DNA of 64,000 nt from Variovorax sp. V93 (GCF_041154485.1 NZ_AP028670.1:62001-126000), one strand, 5' to 3'; positions 8,844 to 18,389 are shown, numbered from the stretch's first letter. A program made the numbers and translations. Notes: a model not told the origin generated them from the letters alone.

Positions 8844-8856
8844 CGTTTATCAAACG
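8844..8856. promoter_or_regulatory. TetR autoregulatory operator CGTTT-ATC-AAACG
   Basis: A perfect palindrome located 10 bases upstream of a TATGAT -10 box (8867-8872) of the TetR gene. Its position relative to the promoter is identical to that at 632-644. Confidence 0.65.
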
Positions 8857-8903
8857 AGTGGCATGCTATGATGGGCACCTCCACGATCTGCAGAGGCCCA
8901 CTC

Positions 8904-9494
8904 ATGCGCTATCCGTCCACTCACAAAGAGGAAACCCGCAAGAAGCTGCTCGCGAATGCCCGTGCCATCGCCAAGAAGGGCGGCTTCGGCACCACCGGCG
9001 TCGATGAGTTGATGGCGAGCATCGGCCTGACCGGGGGCGCCTTCTATGGACACTTCCCGTCCAAGGAGGCGCTGTTCGCCGAACTGCTCGAACACGAAAT
9101 CTCCAACAGCACCGACATGCTGGCCGGAGACCGCGACTCGCCGCCCGACCACGTCGCCAAGCGGCTGCGCAGCTACCTGAGTTCGTACCACGCGCTGCAT
9201 CCGGAAACCGGCTGCGTGCTGCCGGCGCTCGGGCCCGAGATCGCCAGGGCCGGGCCCGAGGTGCGTGCCTCGGTCGAGGAGGGCCTGAAGCGCCTGCAGA
9301 AGAGCTGGAGCTCGCGCATCGGCGACCCCGATGCGGCATGGGCGCTGATTGCCCAGTGCGTGGGCGCGCTGGTGTTGTCCCGCGCGGTGGAATCCGAGCG
9401 CACGCGCAAGGAAATCCTGGCCTCGAGCCGGCGCTTCATCGACCAGACGCACGCGCTGGACGCGGCGCCCGCGAAGCCATCCAGGGCCTCCTGA
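8904..9494 (+). CDS. TetR/AcrR-family repressor of the acyl-CoA cluster
   Basis: A 196-residue TetR regulator. The N-terminal helix-turn-helix spans about residues 10-57 (ETRKKLLANARAIAKKGGFG, then GGAFYGHFPSKEALFAELL). The C-terminal part resembles the ligand-binding domain of the group that includes YP_-type fatty-acid or aldehyde sensors; no ligand can be read. The start at 8904 is preferred over 8868 because the latter ATG overlaps the -10 box. The gene is divergent from the thiolase operon and has its own operator. Four similar operators in the neighbouring 8 kb suggest that it controls the whole cluster. Confidence 0.85.
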   Translation: MRYPSTHKEETRKKLLANARAIAKKGGFGTTGVDELMASIGLTGGAFYGHFPSKEALFAELLEHEISNSTDMLAGDRDSPPDHVAKRLRSYLSSYHALHPETGCVLPALGPEIARAGPEVRASVEEGLKRLQKSWSSRIGDPDAAWALIAQCVGALVLSRAVESERTRKEILASSRRFIDQTHALDAAPAKPSRAS

Positions 9495-9506
9495 CGGCCG
9501 CGGCCG

Positions 9507-10019
9507 ATGCTGCCCCGGCGCGCCACTGCTGCACGTGCGCTGATGCCAGCGCGCCCTGCACCGCGGACGCTGGCGGTTGATGCCGCCGGCCCCGAGCGGT
9601 CGGCCTGCACCTACACCACGGCGCATCAGCTCGCCCGCCTCGTCAGGCAGCACTACGACGCGGAACTGGGCGCGATCGGCCTCAGGGCCACGCAGTACCG
9701 GCTGCTGGTGGAAATCCTTGCACACGGGCCGGTGCGCCCCTGCGACCTGGCGGAGAGCATGTCGCTTTCTCCGTCGACGCTGACGCGCAATCTCAAGCCC
9801 CTGATCGCGGCGGGATGGGTCGATCTTGGACCCGGGATGGACGGACGCACCCGCAGTGTGTGCGTCACCGCTGCGGGCCGCAGCAAGTGTGCCGAAGGCC
9901 TGCCTCGCTGGAGCATGGCGCAGGCCAGGGTGCATCGGTTGATGGGGAGCCGGCAGGTCGGCGCGTTGCACGCGCTCGTTGGCCAATGCTTGACGAGCAT
10001 GTCGGCAGCGGCCGAATGA
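9507..10019 (+). CDS. MarR-family transcriptional regulator
   Basis: Up to 170 residues with a winged helix-turn-helix. Recognisable parts are LRATQYRLLVEILAHGPVRPCDLAESMSLSPSTLTRNLKPL (recognition helix) and the wing DGRTRSVCVTAAG. The start is uncertain: ATG 9507 has no clear ribosome-binding site and ATG 9543 is equally possible. It follows the TetR gene by 12 bases and is probably cotranscribed with it. It converges on the efflux outer-membrane gene with only 6 bases between stop codons. The target is unknown. Confidence 0.75.
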   Translation: MLPRRATAARALMPARPAPRTLAVDAAGPERSACTYTTAHQLARLVRQHYDAELGAIGLRATQYRLLVEILAHGPVRPCDLAESMSLSPSTLTRNLKPLIAAGWVDLGPGMDGRTRSVCVTAAGRSKCAEGLPRWSMAQARVHRLMGSRQVGALHALVGQCLTSMSAAAE

Positions 10020-10025
10020 ACGCGG

Positions 10026-11495
10026 TCAATCTCGGTGCGGCCCGATGGCTGCCGCCCGGACGGGCTCGGCCTGCCAGCCGCCGCCGAGCGCCTTGAATGC
10101 ATTGACTGCCGCGCGCGCCGACTCCGTTTGCGCCTGCGCTCTGGCATCGGCCACGCGCAGCATGCCCTCGTCGGCCTGCAGCACTTCGATCAGGCTGACC
10201 ACACCGCGCTGATAGGCCGCGAACGATGCCCCTCGCGCGCGGCCGAGCGATGCTTCTCCCTGCGCGAGCAGCGCGGCCTGCTCTTCGCGCTTGACCAGGG
10301 CCGAGAAGGCGTTCTCCACGTCTTCGGTGGCACGCAGCGCGGCGAGCCGGTAGGCCGCGAGCAGCTCCGCGTCCTGCCCCTTGGCGAGTTCGATCTGCGC
10401 ATCGATGCGGCCGAAGTCGAACAGCCGCCAGCGCAGCCCGAGCAGGGCCGCGGCCTGGCTCGCGCCGGCGCTGAACAGGTTGCCGCTGGTCACCGACGTG
10501 GCGCTGCCGATCGTTCCCGCGAGCGACAGTTTGGGGTAGTACTCGGCCACGGCCACGCCGATGCGGGCGTTCGATGCCGCAAGGCGCCGCTCGGCGGCGA
10601 TCAGGTCGGGCCGGCGCCGCAGCAGCTCGGCGGGCGATCCGGCGGCACCGATGCCAGGCGCAACGGGAATGGCCGCTGGCGCAGCCAGTTCGGCGCGGTG
10701 CGCGCCTGGCGCCGTCCCCAGCATCACGTCGAGCGCGTTCATGGCCGCGGCCTCGCCCGCCTCGAGCGCCGGCACCGACGCGCGAACCTGCGCCAGCGCG
10801 CCTTCGCCCTGGTGCAACTGGAGCTCGGTGGCGAGCCCCTTGCCGTGGAGCAGGCCGATCTTCGCGAGCAGGTCCTGCTGCGTTGCGGCTTGCCGGCGTG
10901 CAATGTCTAGGCGGGCCTGCAGGCCGCGCAGGGTGATGTAGATGTCGGCGGTCTGCGCGGCCACGGCCAGGCGCGTGGCGGCCGCGCCGGCCTCCGATGC
11001 CTGGTAGTCGGCCAGCGCGGCCTCGCGTCCCCGGCGCAGGCCGCCGAAGATGTCCAGCTCCCAGCTGGCGCCGAGGTTCGCTTCGTAGGCGCTGCCGTGG
11101 CGATCGAAACCCGGCTGCGCGTTCAGCACCTGGCCCAGCGGCGTCTCCACCGACTGGTAGGCCCTGGCCGCCTGCGCGCCCAGATTGCCCGAAGGCAGCA
11201 GCGCCGCATTCGCCGCACCGAGCCCCGCCCGGGCCTGTGACACGCGGGCGGCGGCCTGCGCAAGATCGAGGTTCTGCTTCAGCGCCTGTTCAACATAGCC
11301 GGCCAGCTGCGCATCGCCGAAGCCGGTCCACCACGCCACCAGCTCGGCGTTGGCGGCGCCGGATCGCTGGGCGAGCGCCGCCTCGCCGATGAAATGGTCG
11401 GGCAGGGCCGGGACAGGCCGGACATAGTCAGGCCCCACGGCGCAGCCTGCGAGGAGGCTGAACAGCAGGGGCAGGGCAAGCGTGCGTGGGGACAT
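10026..11495 (-). CDS. Outer-membrane efflux lipoprotein (NodT/OprM-type)
   Basis: A 489-residue outer-membrane factor that forms the exit duct of a tripartite efflux pump. The lipobox LLAGCAVGPDY gives a lipidated cysteine near residue 17 and is followed by the usual PDYVRP motif. Two tandem OEP repeats follow, and SPAELLRRRPDLIAAERRLAASNARIGVAVAEYYPKLSL is the hallmark block of the family. The start at 11495 places the signal peptide correctly; the longer reading adds an unlikely leader through the operator. It is divergent from the TetR gene and must pair with the adaptor and pump at 12301-16490. Confidence 0.93.
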   Translation of the reverse strand: MSPRTLALPLLFSLLAGCAVGPDYVRPVPALPDHFIGEAALAQRSGAANAELVAWWTGFGDAQLAGYVEQALKQNLDLAQAAARVSQARAGLGAANAALLPSGNLGAQAARAYQSVETPLGQVLNAQPGFDRHGSAYEANLGASWELDIFGGLRRGREAALADYQASEAGAAATRLAVAAQTADIYITLRGLQARLDIARRQAATQQDLLAKIGLLHGKGLATELQLHQGEGALAQVRASVPALEAGEAAAMNALDVMLGTAPGAHRAELAAPAAIPVAPGIGAAGSPAELLRRRPDLIAAERRLAASNARIGVAVAEYYPKLSLAGTIGSATSVTSGNLFSAGASQAAALLGLRWRLFDFGRIDAQIELAKGQDAELLAAYRLAALRATEDVENAFSALVKREEQAALLAQGEASLGRARGASFAAYQRGVVSLIEVLQADEGMLRVADARAQAQTESARAAVNAFKALGGGWQAEPVRAAAIGPHRD

Positions 11496-11536
11496 GGGAT
11501 TGCTCCGGGCGATGGACGGAAAAGGCCAAAGAATTG

Positions 11537-11562
11537 AGTGACTATAATTCAATTTGGTCACT
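11537..11562. promoter_or_regulatory. 26-bp efflux operator, copy 1
   Basis: An inverted repeat with arms AGTGAC and GTCACT, 26 bases in total. It lies between the divergent outer-membrane factor and TetR genes. The flanks AGTGACTAT and TGGTCACT are identical in copy 2 at 12232-12257. Confidence 0.75.
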
Positions 11563-11599
11563 TGTTGTTGTTTGTTTGCCGAGGCGCTAAGCTCCCGGC

Positions 11600-12217
11600 A
11601 TGAACAACGCAACTTCTTCTGCGCCAACCACGCGGGGGCCGGCCGACCACGACGTGCGCGCGCAGATCGTCGCGGCGGCCACCGAGCACTTCAGCCAGTA
11701 CGGCTACGAGAAGACCACGGTTTCCGACCTTGCCAAGGCCATCGGCTTCTCCAAGGCCTACATCTACAAGTTCTTCGAGTCCAAGCAGGCAATCGGCGAA
11801 ATGATCTGCTCGAACTGCCTGCGCGAGATGCAGGCAGACATCCGCGCAGCGGTCGACGCGGCCGGCAGCCCGCCGGAAAAGCTGCGCCGCATGTTCAAGG
11901 CCATTGTCGATTCGGGCCTTCGGCTGTTCCTGCACGACCGCAAGCTCTATGAGATCGCGATCTCGGCAGCCAGCGAGCACTGGCCGTCGGCCATCGCCCA
12001 CGAGGCGTGCATCCGGCAGATGCTGCTCGAATTGCTGAAGCAGGGGCGCGAGTCCGGCGACTTCGAGCGCAAGACGCCCATCGACGAGACGGCAGCAGCC
12101 ATCTACCTGGTCATGCACCCGTACATCAACCCCGTGATCCTGCAGCTCAGCTCCAATTACACGGACCAGGCGCCGGCCCAGCTGTCGGGTCTGGTGCTGC
12201 GCAGCTTGTCGCCGTAG
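11600..12217 (+). CDS. TetR/AcrR-family regulator of the first RND efflux system
   Basis: A 205-residue TetR repressor. The DNA-binding domain spans about residues 20-66 (VRAQIVAAATEHFSQYGYEKTT, then IGFSKAYIYKFFESKQAI). The C-terminal domain is of the type often found beside RND pumps. It lies between the outer-membrane factor and the adaptor gene, with one copy of a 26-bp palindrome on each side. This indicates autoregulation plus control of both transcription units. Its inducer cannot be seen from sequence. Confidence 0.9.
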   Translation: MNNATSSAPTTRGPADHDVRAQIVAAATEHFSQYGYEKTTVSDLAKAIGFSKAYIYKFFESKQAIGEMICSNCLREMQADIRAAVDAAGSPPEKLRRMFKAIVDSGLRLFLHDRKLYEIAISAASEHWPSAIAHEACIRQMLLELLKQGRESGDFERKTPIDETAAAIYLVMHPYINPVILQLSSNYTDQAPAQLSGLVLRSLSP

Positions 12218-12231
12218 CCGAATAAGTTCTC

Positions 12232-12257
12232 AGTGACTATTGACTAAATTGGTCACT
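12232..12257. promoter_or_regulatory. 26-bp efflux operator, copy 2, overlapping the pump promoter
   Basis: Same arms and same spacing as 11537-11562. A -35-like TTGACT (12240-12245) lies inside it and a -10-like CAGAAT (12263-12268) follows after 17 bases, so a bound repressor would cover the promoter of the adaptor-pump operon. Confidence 0.7.
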
Positions 12258-12300
12258 GTTATCAGAATCGGGGCTCTATCGATTCGTCAATGGGCCCCTC

Positions 12301-13416
12301 ATGCACTCGCGCCGCTTCCTCACATCCGCCTTGGTCTGCGCCTTGCCGTTCGCGCTGGCCGCCTGCGACGACAAGGCCCCGCCCGATCCGCGCACCCAGG
12401 CGCCGCTGGTGCGCGCCGCCACGGTCCAGGCCGCCGCGTCGGCATCGCGCTCGTTCACCGGCACCGTCGCCGCGCGGGTTCAAAGCGACCTGGGCTTCCG
12501 CGTCTCCGGAAAGGTGCTGGAGCGCCTGGTCGACGCGGGCCAGACGGTCAAGCGCGGCCAGGTGCTCATGCGCATCGACCCGGTCGACCTGAGGTTGGCC
12601 GCGCGTGCGCAGCAGGAGGCCGTCAGCGCCGCGCGGGCGCGTGCGAAACAGGCCGGCGACGAGGAAGCGCGTTACCGCGATCTGCGTGGGACCGGCGCCA
12701 TTTCCGCCTCGGCGTACGACCAGGCCAAGGCGGCGGCGGATGCCGCGCAGGCCCAGCTCGCGGCAGCAGAAGCGCAATCGGAAGTCGCACGCAATTCGAA
12801 TCGCTATTCGGAACTCGTTGCCGACGCGGACGGCACGGTGCTCGAGACGCTGGCCGAGCCCGGCCAGGTCGTCAGCGCCGGGCAGCCGGTGGTTCGCGTG
12901 GCGCAGGCCGGCCGCAGGGAGGCGGTGGTGCAACTGCCCGAGACGCTCCGCCCTGTCATCGGCTCCGCGGGGCAGGCCACGCTGTTCGGCAGGGAACGCG
13001 TTGCCGTGCCCGTCAAACTCAGGCAGCTCTCCGATGCGGCCGACAAGCTCACGCGCACCTTCGAGGCGCGCTACGTGCTTGAGGGCGAACTCGCCAACGC
13101 GCCGCTGGGCGCCACCGTGACGATCGACATCTCGGACGGCAAGCCGGCCCGGGCAGGAGGCGTCCAGGTGCCCATCGGCGCCTTGTTCGATACGGGCAAG
13201 GCCACGGGCGTCTGGGTCATCGGCGGCGATCCGTCGACGGTGCGCTGGCAGCCGGTGGCCGTCGAGCGCCTCGACGGCGAGCGTGCGCTGGTGGACGGGC
13301 AGCTCAAGCAGGGAGACCAGGTGGTCGCGCTTGGCGCACACCTGCTGCGCGAAGGCGAGAAGGTGCGTGTGGCGGCCTCGGCCGCGACCGCCGCAGTGGG
13401 CGGAGCCCGCCCATGA
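12301..13416 (+). CDS. RND efflux periplasmic adaptor lipoprotein
   Basis: A 371-residue membrane-fusion protein. The signal peptide ends in a lipobox (ALAACDDK), so it is anchored to the inner membrane. Then come a barrel-sandwich/lipoyl part (GTVAARVQSDLGFRVSGKV), a hairpin rich in alanine and glutamine (about residues 95-165), and a beta-barrel with GRREAVVQLPE. It bridges the pump to the outer-membrane factor. The stop codon overlaps the pump start by 4 bases (ATGA), so the two are translationally coupled. Confidence 0.92.
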   Translation: MHSRRFLTSALVCALPFALAACDDKAPPDPRTQAPLVRAATVQAAASASRSFTGTVAARVQSDLGFRVSGKVLERLVDAGQTVKRGQVLMRIDPVDLRLAARAQQEAVSAARARAKQAGDEEARYRDLRGTGAISASAYDQAKAAADAAQAQLAAAEAQSEVARNSNRYSELVADADGTVLETLAEPGQVVSAGQPVVRVAQAGRREAVVQLPETLRPVIGSAGQATLFGRERVAVPVKLRQLSDAADKLTRTFEARYVLEGELANAPLGATVTIDISDGKPARAGGVQVPIGALFDTGKATGVWVIGGDPSTVRWQPVAVERLDGERALVDGQLKQGDQVVALGAHLLREGEKVRVAASAATAAVGGARP

Positions 13417-16400
13417 GCGAAGGCCGCTTCAACCTGTCGGCGCTGGCGGTACGCGAGCGATCCATCACGCTGTTCCTCATCGGCCTGATCTCGCTGGCGG
13501 GGCTGGTCGCGTTCTTCAAGCTCGGGCGCGCGGAAGATCCGGCCTTCACCGTGAAGGTGATGACGGTCATCACCGCCTGGCCCGGCGCCACGGCGCAGGA
13601 GATGCAGGACCAGGTCGCCGAAAAACTCGAGAAGCGCCTGCAGGAGCTGCGCTACTACGACCGCACCGAGACCTACACGCGGCCCGGGCTGGCGTTCACG
13701 ACGCTGACGCTGCTCGACAGCACGCCGCCGGCACAGGTGCAGGAACAGTTCTACCAGGCGCGCAAGAAGCTCGGCGACGAAGCGGGCAGCCTGCCGGCCG
13801 GCGTGATCGGACCGATGATCAACGACGAATACGCGGACGTCACCTTTGCCCTGTTCGCGCTCAAGGCCAGGGGAGAAGCGCAGCGCGTGCTGGTGCGCGA
13901 TGCCGAGACGCTGCGCCAGCGCCTCTTGCATGTGCCCGGCGTGAAGAAGGTCAACATCGCGGGTGAGCAGTCGGAGCGCATCTACGTCGAGTTCGCGCAC
14001 GACCGGCTGGCCACCCTGGGCATCGGGCCGCAGGACGTGTTCGCGGCGCTCAACAGCCAGAACGCGCTGAGCCCGGCCGGTTCCGTGGAAACCCGCGGCC
14101 CGCAGGTCTTCATTCGGCTGGACGGCGCATTCGACACCCTGCAGAAGATCCGCGACACGCCCGTGGTCGCGCAGGGCCGCACCCTGAAGCTGTCGGATGT
14201 GGCCACGGTCAGGCGCGGCTACGAAGACCCCGCCACCTTCATGATCCGCAACGGCGGCGAGCCGGCGCTGCTGGTGGGCGTCGTGATGCGGGAGGGCTGG
14301 AACGGGCTCGACCTGGGCAAGGCGCTGGACGTGGAAGCCCGCGCCATCAACGCCGAGCTGCCGCTGGGCCTGAGCTTCGCCAAGGTCACCGACCAGTCGG
14401 TGAACATCAGTGCGTCGGTCGACGAATTCATGGTCAAGTTCTTCGCGGCCCTGCTGGTCGTCATGCTCGTGAGCTTCCTGAGCATGGGCTGGCGCGCGGG
14501 CCTGGTGGTGGCTGCCGCGGTGCCGCTGACGCTGGCCGTGGTGTTCGTGGTGATGGCCGCTACGGCCAAGAACTTCGACCGCATCACGCTCGGCTCGCTG
14601 ATCCTCGCGCTCGGCCTGCTGGTGGACGACGCCATCATAGCCATCGAGATGATGGTGGTGAAGATCGAGGAGGGCTACAGCCATGTGGCCGCATCCGCCT
14701 ATGCCTGGAGCCACACGGCGGCGCCGATGCTCTCGGGCACGCTGGTCACCGCCGTCGGCTTCATGCCCAACGGCTTCGCACCGTCGACCGCGGGCGAGTA
14801 CACGAGCAACATGTTCTGGATCGTCGGCATTGCGCTGATCGCCTCCTGGGTGGTCGCCGTGGTGTTCACACCGTACCTGGGCGTCAAGCTGCTGCCCAAC
14901 TTCAAGAAGATCGAAGGCGGCCATGCCGCGATCTACGGCACGCCGCGCTACAACCGGCTGCGCGGCGTGCTGGCGCGCGTCATCGCGCGCAAGTGGCTGG
15001 TGGCGGGCGCGGTCGTCGGCCTGTTCGTGGTGTCGATCCTCGGCATGGGCGTGGTCAAGAAGCAGTTCTTTCCGATCTCCGACCGCCCCGAGGTCCTGGT
15101 CGAAGTGCAGATGCCCTACGGCAGCGCGATCACCCAGACCAGCGATGCCACGGCCAAGATCGAGGCCTGGCTGTCGGCGCAGCGGGAGGCCCAGATCGTC
15201 ACCTCCTACATCGGGCAGGGCGCGCCCCGCTTCTACTTCGCGATGGGCCCGGAACTGCCCGACCCGTCGTTCGCGAAGATCGTGGTACGCACCGCCAGCC
15301 AGGAGGAGCGCGAAGCGCTGAAGCACCGGTTGCGCGAGGCCGTCGCCGACGGCCTCGCGTCCGAGGCGCGGGTGCGCGTGACGCAGCTCGTGTTCGGGCC
15401 GTACTCGCCGTTTCCCGTGGCCTACCGCGTCAGCGGACCCGATGCGAACGAGCTGCGCAGGATCGCAGCCGAGGTGCGGCAGGTGATGGATGCCAGCCCG
15501 ATGATGCGCACCGTCAACACCGACTGGGGCACCCGCACGCCCACGCTGCACTTCACCCTGAAGCAGGACCGCCTGCAGGCCGTGGGGCTGAGCTCCAGCG
15601 CGGTGGCGCAGCAGCTGCAGTTCCTCCTGAGCGGCGCGCCGGTGACCACCGTGCGCGAGGACATCCGCACCGTGCAGGTGGTGGCCCGCTCGGCCGGCAG
15701 CACCCGGCTCGATCCCGCCAGGCTCGCGGACTTCACGCTCGCCGGTGCCGGCGGCCAGCGCATTCCGCTGTCGCAGGTCGGCGAGGTCGAGGTACGCATG
15801 GAAGAGCCCGTGATGCGGCGGCGCGACCGCATGCCCACGATCACGGTGCAGGGCGACATCGCCGAAGGGCTACAGCCCCCCGACGTGTCGAAGGCGATCA
15901 CCGCGAAGCTGCAGCCGCTGATGCAGAAGCTGCCGGCCGGCTACCGCATCGCCGAGGCCGGCTCCATCGAGGAATCGGAGAAGGCAACCGCGGCGATGCT
16001 GCCGCTCTTCCCGATCATGCTGGCGGCCACGCTGCTCATCATCATCTTCCAGGTGCGCTCGATCTCCGCGATGGTCATGGTGTTCCTCACGAGCCCGCTC
16101 GGGCTGATCGGCGTGGTGCCGACCCTGCTGCTGTTCCAGCAGCCCTTCGGCATCAATGCGCTCGTCGGGCTCATCGCGCTGTCGGGCATCCTGATGCGCA
16201 ACACGCTGATCCTGCTCGGCCAGATCCACCACAACCAGCAGGAGGGGCTCGATCCGTTCCATGCGGTCGTCGAGGCGACCGTGCAGCGTGCGCGGCCCGT
16301 GATCCTCACGGCGCTGGCGGCGATCCTCGCGTTCATTCCGCTGACGCATTCGGTGTTCTGGGGCGCATTGGCGTACACGCTGATCGGCGGTACTTTCGCG

Positions 16401-16490
16401 GGAACGATCCTCACGCTGGTGTTCCTGCCGGCGATGTATTCGATCTGGTTCAGGATCAGACCCGGCAACGCGACCCAACCCGCGCACTGA
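13413..16490 (+). CDS. RND efflux pump, inner-membrane permease (AcrB superfamily)
   Basis: A 1025-residue proton-driven exporter with two homologous halves of six membrane helices each and two large periplasmic loops. The proton-relay aspartates lie in [16 protein letters not shown] near residue 402. GTLVTAVGFMPNGF and the C-terminal LVGLIALSGILMRNTLIL are conserved membrane blocks. It resembles the subgroup with the N-terminus SALAVRERSITLFLI rather than classical AcrB. Substrates are unknown. The operon is controlled by the TetR gene upstream. Confidence 0.93.
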   Translation: MSEGRFNLSALAVRERSITLFLIGLISLAGLVAFFKLGRAEDPAFTVKVMTVITAWPGATAQEMQDQVAEKLEKRLQELRYYDRTETYTRPGLAFTTLTLLDSTPPAQVQEQFYQARKKLGDEAGSLPAGVIGPMINDEYADVTFALFALKARGEAQRVLVRDAETLRQRLLHVPGVKKVNIAGEQSERIYVEFAHDRLATLGIGPQDVFAALNSQNALSPAGSVETRGPQVFIRLDGAFDTLQKIRDTPVVAQGRTLKLSDVATVRRGYEDPATFMIRNGGEPALLVGVVMREGWNGLDLGKALDVEARAINAELPLGLSFAKVTDQSVNISASVDEFMVKFFAALLVVMLVSFLSMGWRAGLVVAAAVPLTLAVVFVVMAATAKNFDRITLGSLILALGLLVDDAIIAIEMMVVKIEEGYSHVAASAYAWSHTAAPMLSGTLVTAVGFMPNGFAPSTAGEYTSNMFWIVGIALIASWVVAVVFTPYLGVKLLPNFKKIEGGHAAIYGTPRYNRLRGVLARVIARKWLVAGAVVGLFVVSILGMGVVKKQFFPISDRPEVLVEVQMPYGSAITQTSDATAKIEAWLSAQREAQIVTSYIGQGAPRFYFAMGPELPDPSFAKIVVRTASQEEREALKHRLREAVADGLASEARVRVTQLVFGPYSPFPVAYRVSGPDANELRRIAAEVRQVMDASPMMRTVNTDWGTRTPTLHFTLKQDRLQAVGLSSSAVAQQLQFLLSGAPVTTVREDIRTVQVVARSAGSTRLDPARLADFTLAGAGGQRIPLSQVGEVEVRMEEPVMRRRDRMPTITVQGDIAEGLQPPDVSKAITAKLQPLMQKLPAGYRIAEAGSIEESEKATAAMLPLFPIMLAATLLIIIFQVRSISAMVMVFLTSPLGLIGVVPTLLLFQQPFGINALVGLIALSGILMRNTLILLGQIHHNQQEGLDPFHAVVEATVQRARPVILTALAAILAFIPLTHSVFWGALAYTLIGGTFAGTILTLVFLPAMYSIWFRIRPGNATQPAH

Positions 16491-16529
16491 CGCGCCTCAT
16501 CACCATTCATCAAGATCAAAGGAATTGCC

Positions 16530-17342
16530 ATGTCGAGTTCATCAGTCGTTGTCGTGACGGGCGCGTCCTCGGGCATCGGGCGCGCCGCTGCGGAAATGTT
16601 CGTGGCGCGGGGCTGCCGGGTGTTCGGCACCGCGCGCGACCTGCGCAAGGCACCTGCGCTGCCCGGTGTCGAGTTCGTCGAGATGGACGTTCGCGAAGAG
16701 GGCTCGGTCCAGGCAGGCATCGAATCCATCATCGAGCGGGCCATGCGCATCGACGTGCTGGTCAACAACGCGGGAATGATGATGATCGGCGCGGTCGAGG
16801 AAACCGCGACGGCCGAGGCCGCGGAACTGTTCGACACCAACGTCTTCGGCCTGCTTCGCACGACGCGCGCCGTGCTGCCATACATGCGCCAGCAGCGCCG
16901 CGGGCGGATCGTCAACGTGAGTTCGGTGCTCGGCGTGCTTCCGGCCCCGTACATGGGGCTCTATGCGGCCACCAAGCACGCGGTGGAAGGGCTGTCGGAA
17001 TCGCTGGACCACGAGGTGCGCCAGTTCGGCATTCGCGCGACGCTGGTGCAGCCGGCCTTCACGCGGACCAACCTCGATGCCAACGCACCGCGTGCCAAGA
17101 CACGGATCGCGGGCTATGACCGCGAACGCGACCAGGTGGCGCTCTCCGTGGCCGCCAGCGTCGGCGGTGCGCCCGGGCCGCACGGCGTGGCGAGCACCAT
17201 CGTCGAGGCGGCGCTCGGCCCGTGGCGCATGCGCTGCACGCCGCCGGGGGAGGCGTCCTTGCTGACGAAGCTGCGCCGCTTCATGCCTGCGGGACCGGTG
17301 GACGCGAGCCTGAGAAAAAAACTCGGACTCGGTTCCTTCTGA
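16530..17342 (+). CDS. SDR-family oxidoreductase
   Basis: A 270-residue classical short-chain dehydrogenase/reductase. TGASSGIG (about residues 9-16) binds the dinucleotide. NNAGMM and the catalytic pair Y145 and K149 in YAATK are intact. The C-terminal region ([27 protein letters not shown]) is that of reductases annotated only as oxidoreductase. It starts 39 bases after the pump, and a GGA-containing stretch (AAAGGAATTGCC) precedes the ATG. Its link to efflux is unclear, and it could be a passenger of the same transcript. Confidence 0.88.
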   Translation: MSSSSVVVVTGASSGIGRAAAEMFVARGCRVFGTARDLRKAPALPGVEFVEMDVREEGSVQAGIESIIERAMRIDVLVNNAGMMMIGAVEETATAEAAELFDTNVFGLLRTTRAVLPYMRQQRRGRIVNVSSVLGVLPAPYMGLYAATKHAVEGLSESLDHEVRQFGIRATLVQPAFTRTNLDANAPRAKTRIAGYDRERDQVALSVAASVGGAPGPHGVASTIVEAALGPWRMRCTPPGEASLLTKLRRFMPAGPVDASLRKKLGLGSF

Positions 17343-17376
17343 GCGCGCGCCCCGTCCGGCAGCGAAGGAGAACATC

Positions 17377-18306
17377 ATGGACAGCCTGGATCTCCTGCGC
17401 ACCTTCAGCGAGGTGGCCTCTTCCGGAAGCTTCTCCCGCACTGCCAAGCATCTCGCGCTGTCGCGGGGGACCGTCAGCAAGTACATCGCGGCCCTCGAGC
17501 ACCGCTTCGGCGTGCGGCTGCTGAACCGGACCAACCGCGCCGTCAGCCTCACGGACGCAGGCCTCCTGCTGCTCGACAGGAGCAGGCCGATACTGGAACT
17601 GGCCGACGTGACGCGCGCCGAACTGCAGGACCGCGCGCGCATCCCGAGCGGGCGCCTGCGCATCTCGGCACCGCACGGCATGGACCTGACGCAGCTGCCG
17701 GCACTGATCAACGACTTCCTCGGCCACTATCCGGAGGTCAGCATCAGCCTCGTGCTCTCGAACCGCCTGGTCGACCTCTCGGAGGAGGGGGTGGACATCG
17801 CGCTTCGCTTCGGCCCCTCGGCCAACGAGAACCTGATCGTTCGAAAACTGGTGCCGATGGCGCTCAGCGTCTGCGCCGCGCCCATGTACTGGCGCAAGCA
17901 CGGCGTGCCTGCCCATCCCGCCGAGCTTGCGCATCACACCGCGTTGATCAGCACCCAGCTCCATCCGCTGCCGAAGTGGCGCTTCGAAGCCGACCGCCAG
18001 CCGATCGAGGTGGCGGTCCGCGGCAGGCTGGACGCAACGGAAACCGGCCCGCTGATCCAGGCGGCGCTTCTGGGCGCAGGCGTGGTCTACCTGCCGTCGG
18101 TGATGCTCGAGCCTTACATCGAGAGCGGGCGGCTGGTGCCCGTGCTTTCCACATTCGTTCGCAGCGACATGTGGCTGTCGGCTGTCTATCTGCAACGCCG
18201 GCACAGCACCGCGGTGCAGCGTGCATTCCTGGATTTCCTGGCGGTGCGGCTCAAGCCTGCAGGCAAGGAGGGCAGGACGGACCGTTCAGATCCACCGCGC
18301 CCTTGA
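17377..18306 (+). CDS. LysR-family transcriptional regulator
   Basis: A 309-residue LysR regulator with its N-terminal helix-turn-helix (LLRTFSEVASSGSFSRTAKHLALSRGTVSKYIAALEHRFG, residues ~5-45). A substrate-binding domain resembles the group near DsdC/AaeR-type regulators (GRLRISAPHGMD, VDIALRFGP). AGCGAAGGAGAA lies just before the start. It lies 34 bases after the SDR gene and may regulate it. The C-terminus is rich in charged residues and ends 83 bases before the convergent mdcH gene; that gap holds nothing recognisable. Confidence 0.9.
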   Translation: MDSLDLLRTFSEVASSGSFSRTAKHLALSRGTVSKYIAALEHRFGVRLLNRTNRAVSLTDAGLLLLDRSRPILELADVTRAELQDRARIPSGRLRISAPHGMDLTQLPALINDFLGHYPEVSISLVLSNRLVDLSEEGVDIALRFGPSANENLIVRKLVPMALSVCAAPMYWRKHGVPAHPAELAHHTALISTQLHPLPKWRFEADRQPIEVAVRGRLDATETGPLIQAALLGAGVVYLPSVMLEPYIESGRLVPVLSTFVRSDMWLSAVYLQRRHSTAVQRAFLDFLAVRLKPAGKEGRTDRSDPPRP

Positions 18307-18389
18307 GCGCGAGTTCAGGCGTGACCAGCAGCTGCTCACGATGGATCTCCTGATGGTTCGATTCGGTGCGTCAAAGGGCCTGCCGGGCT

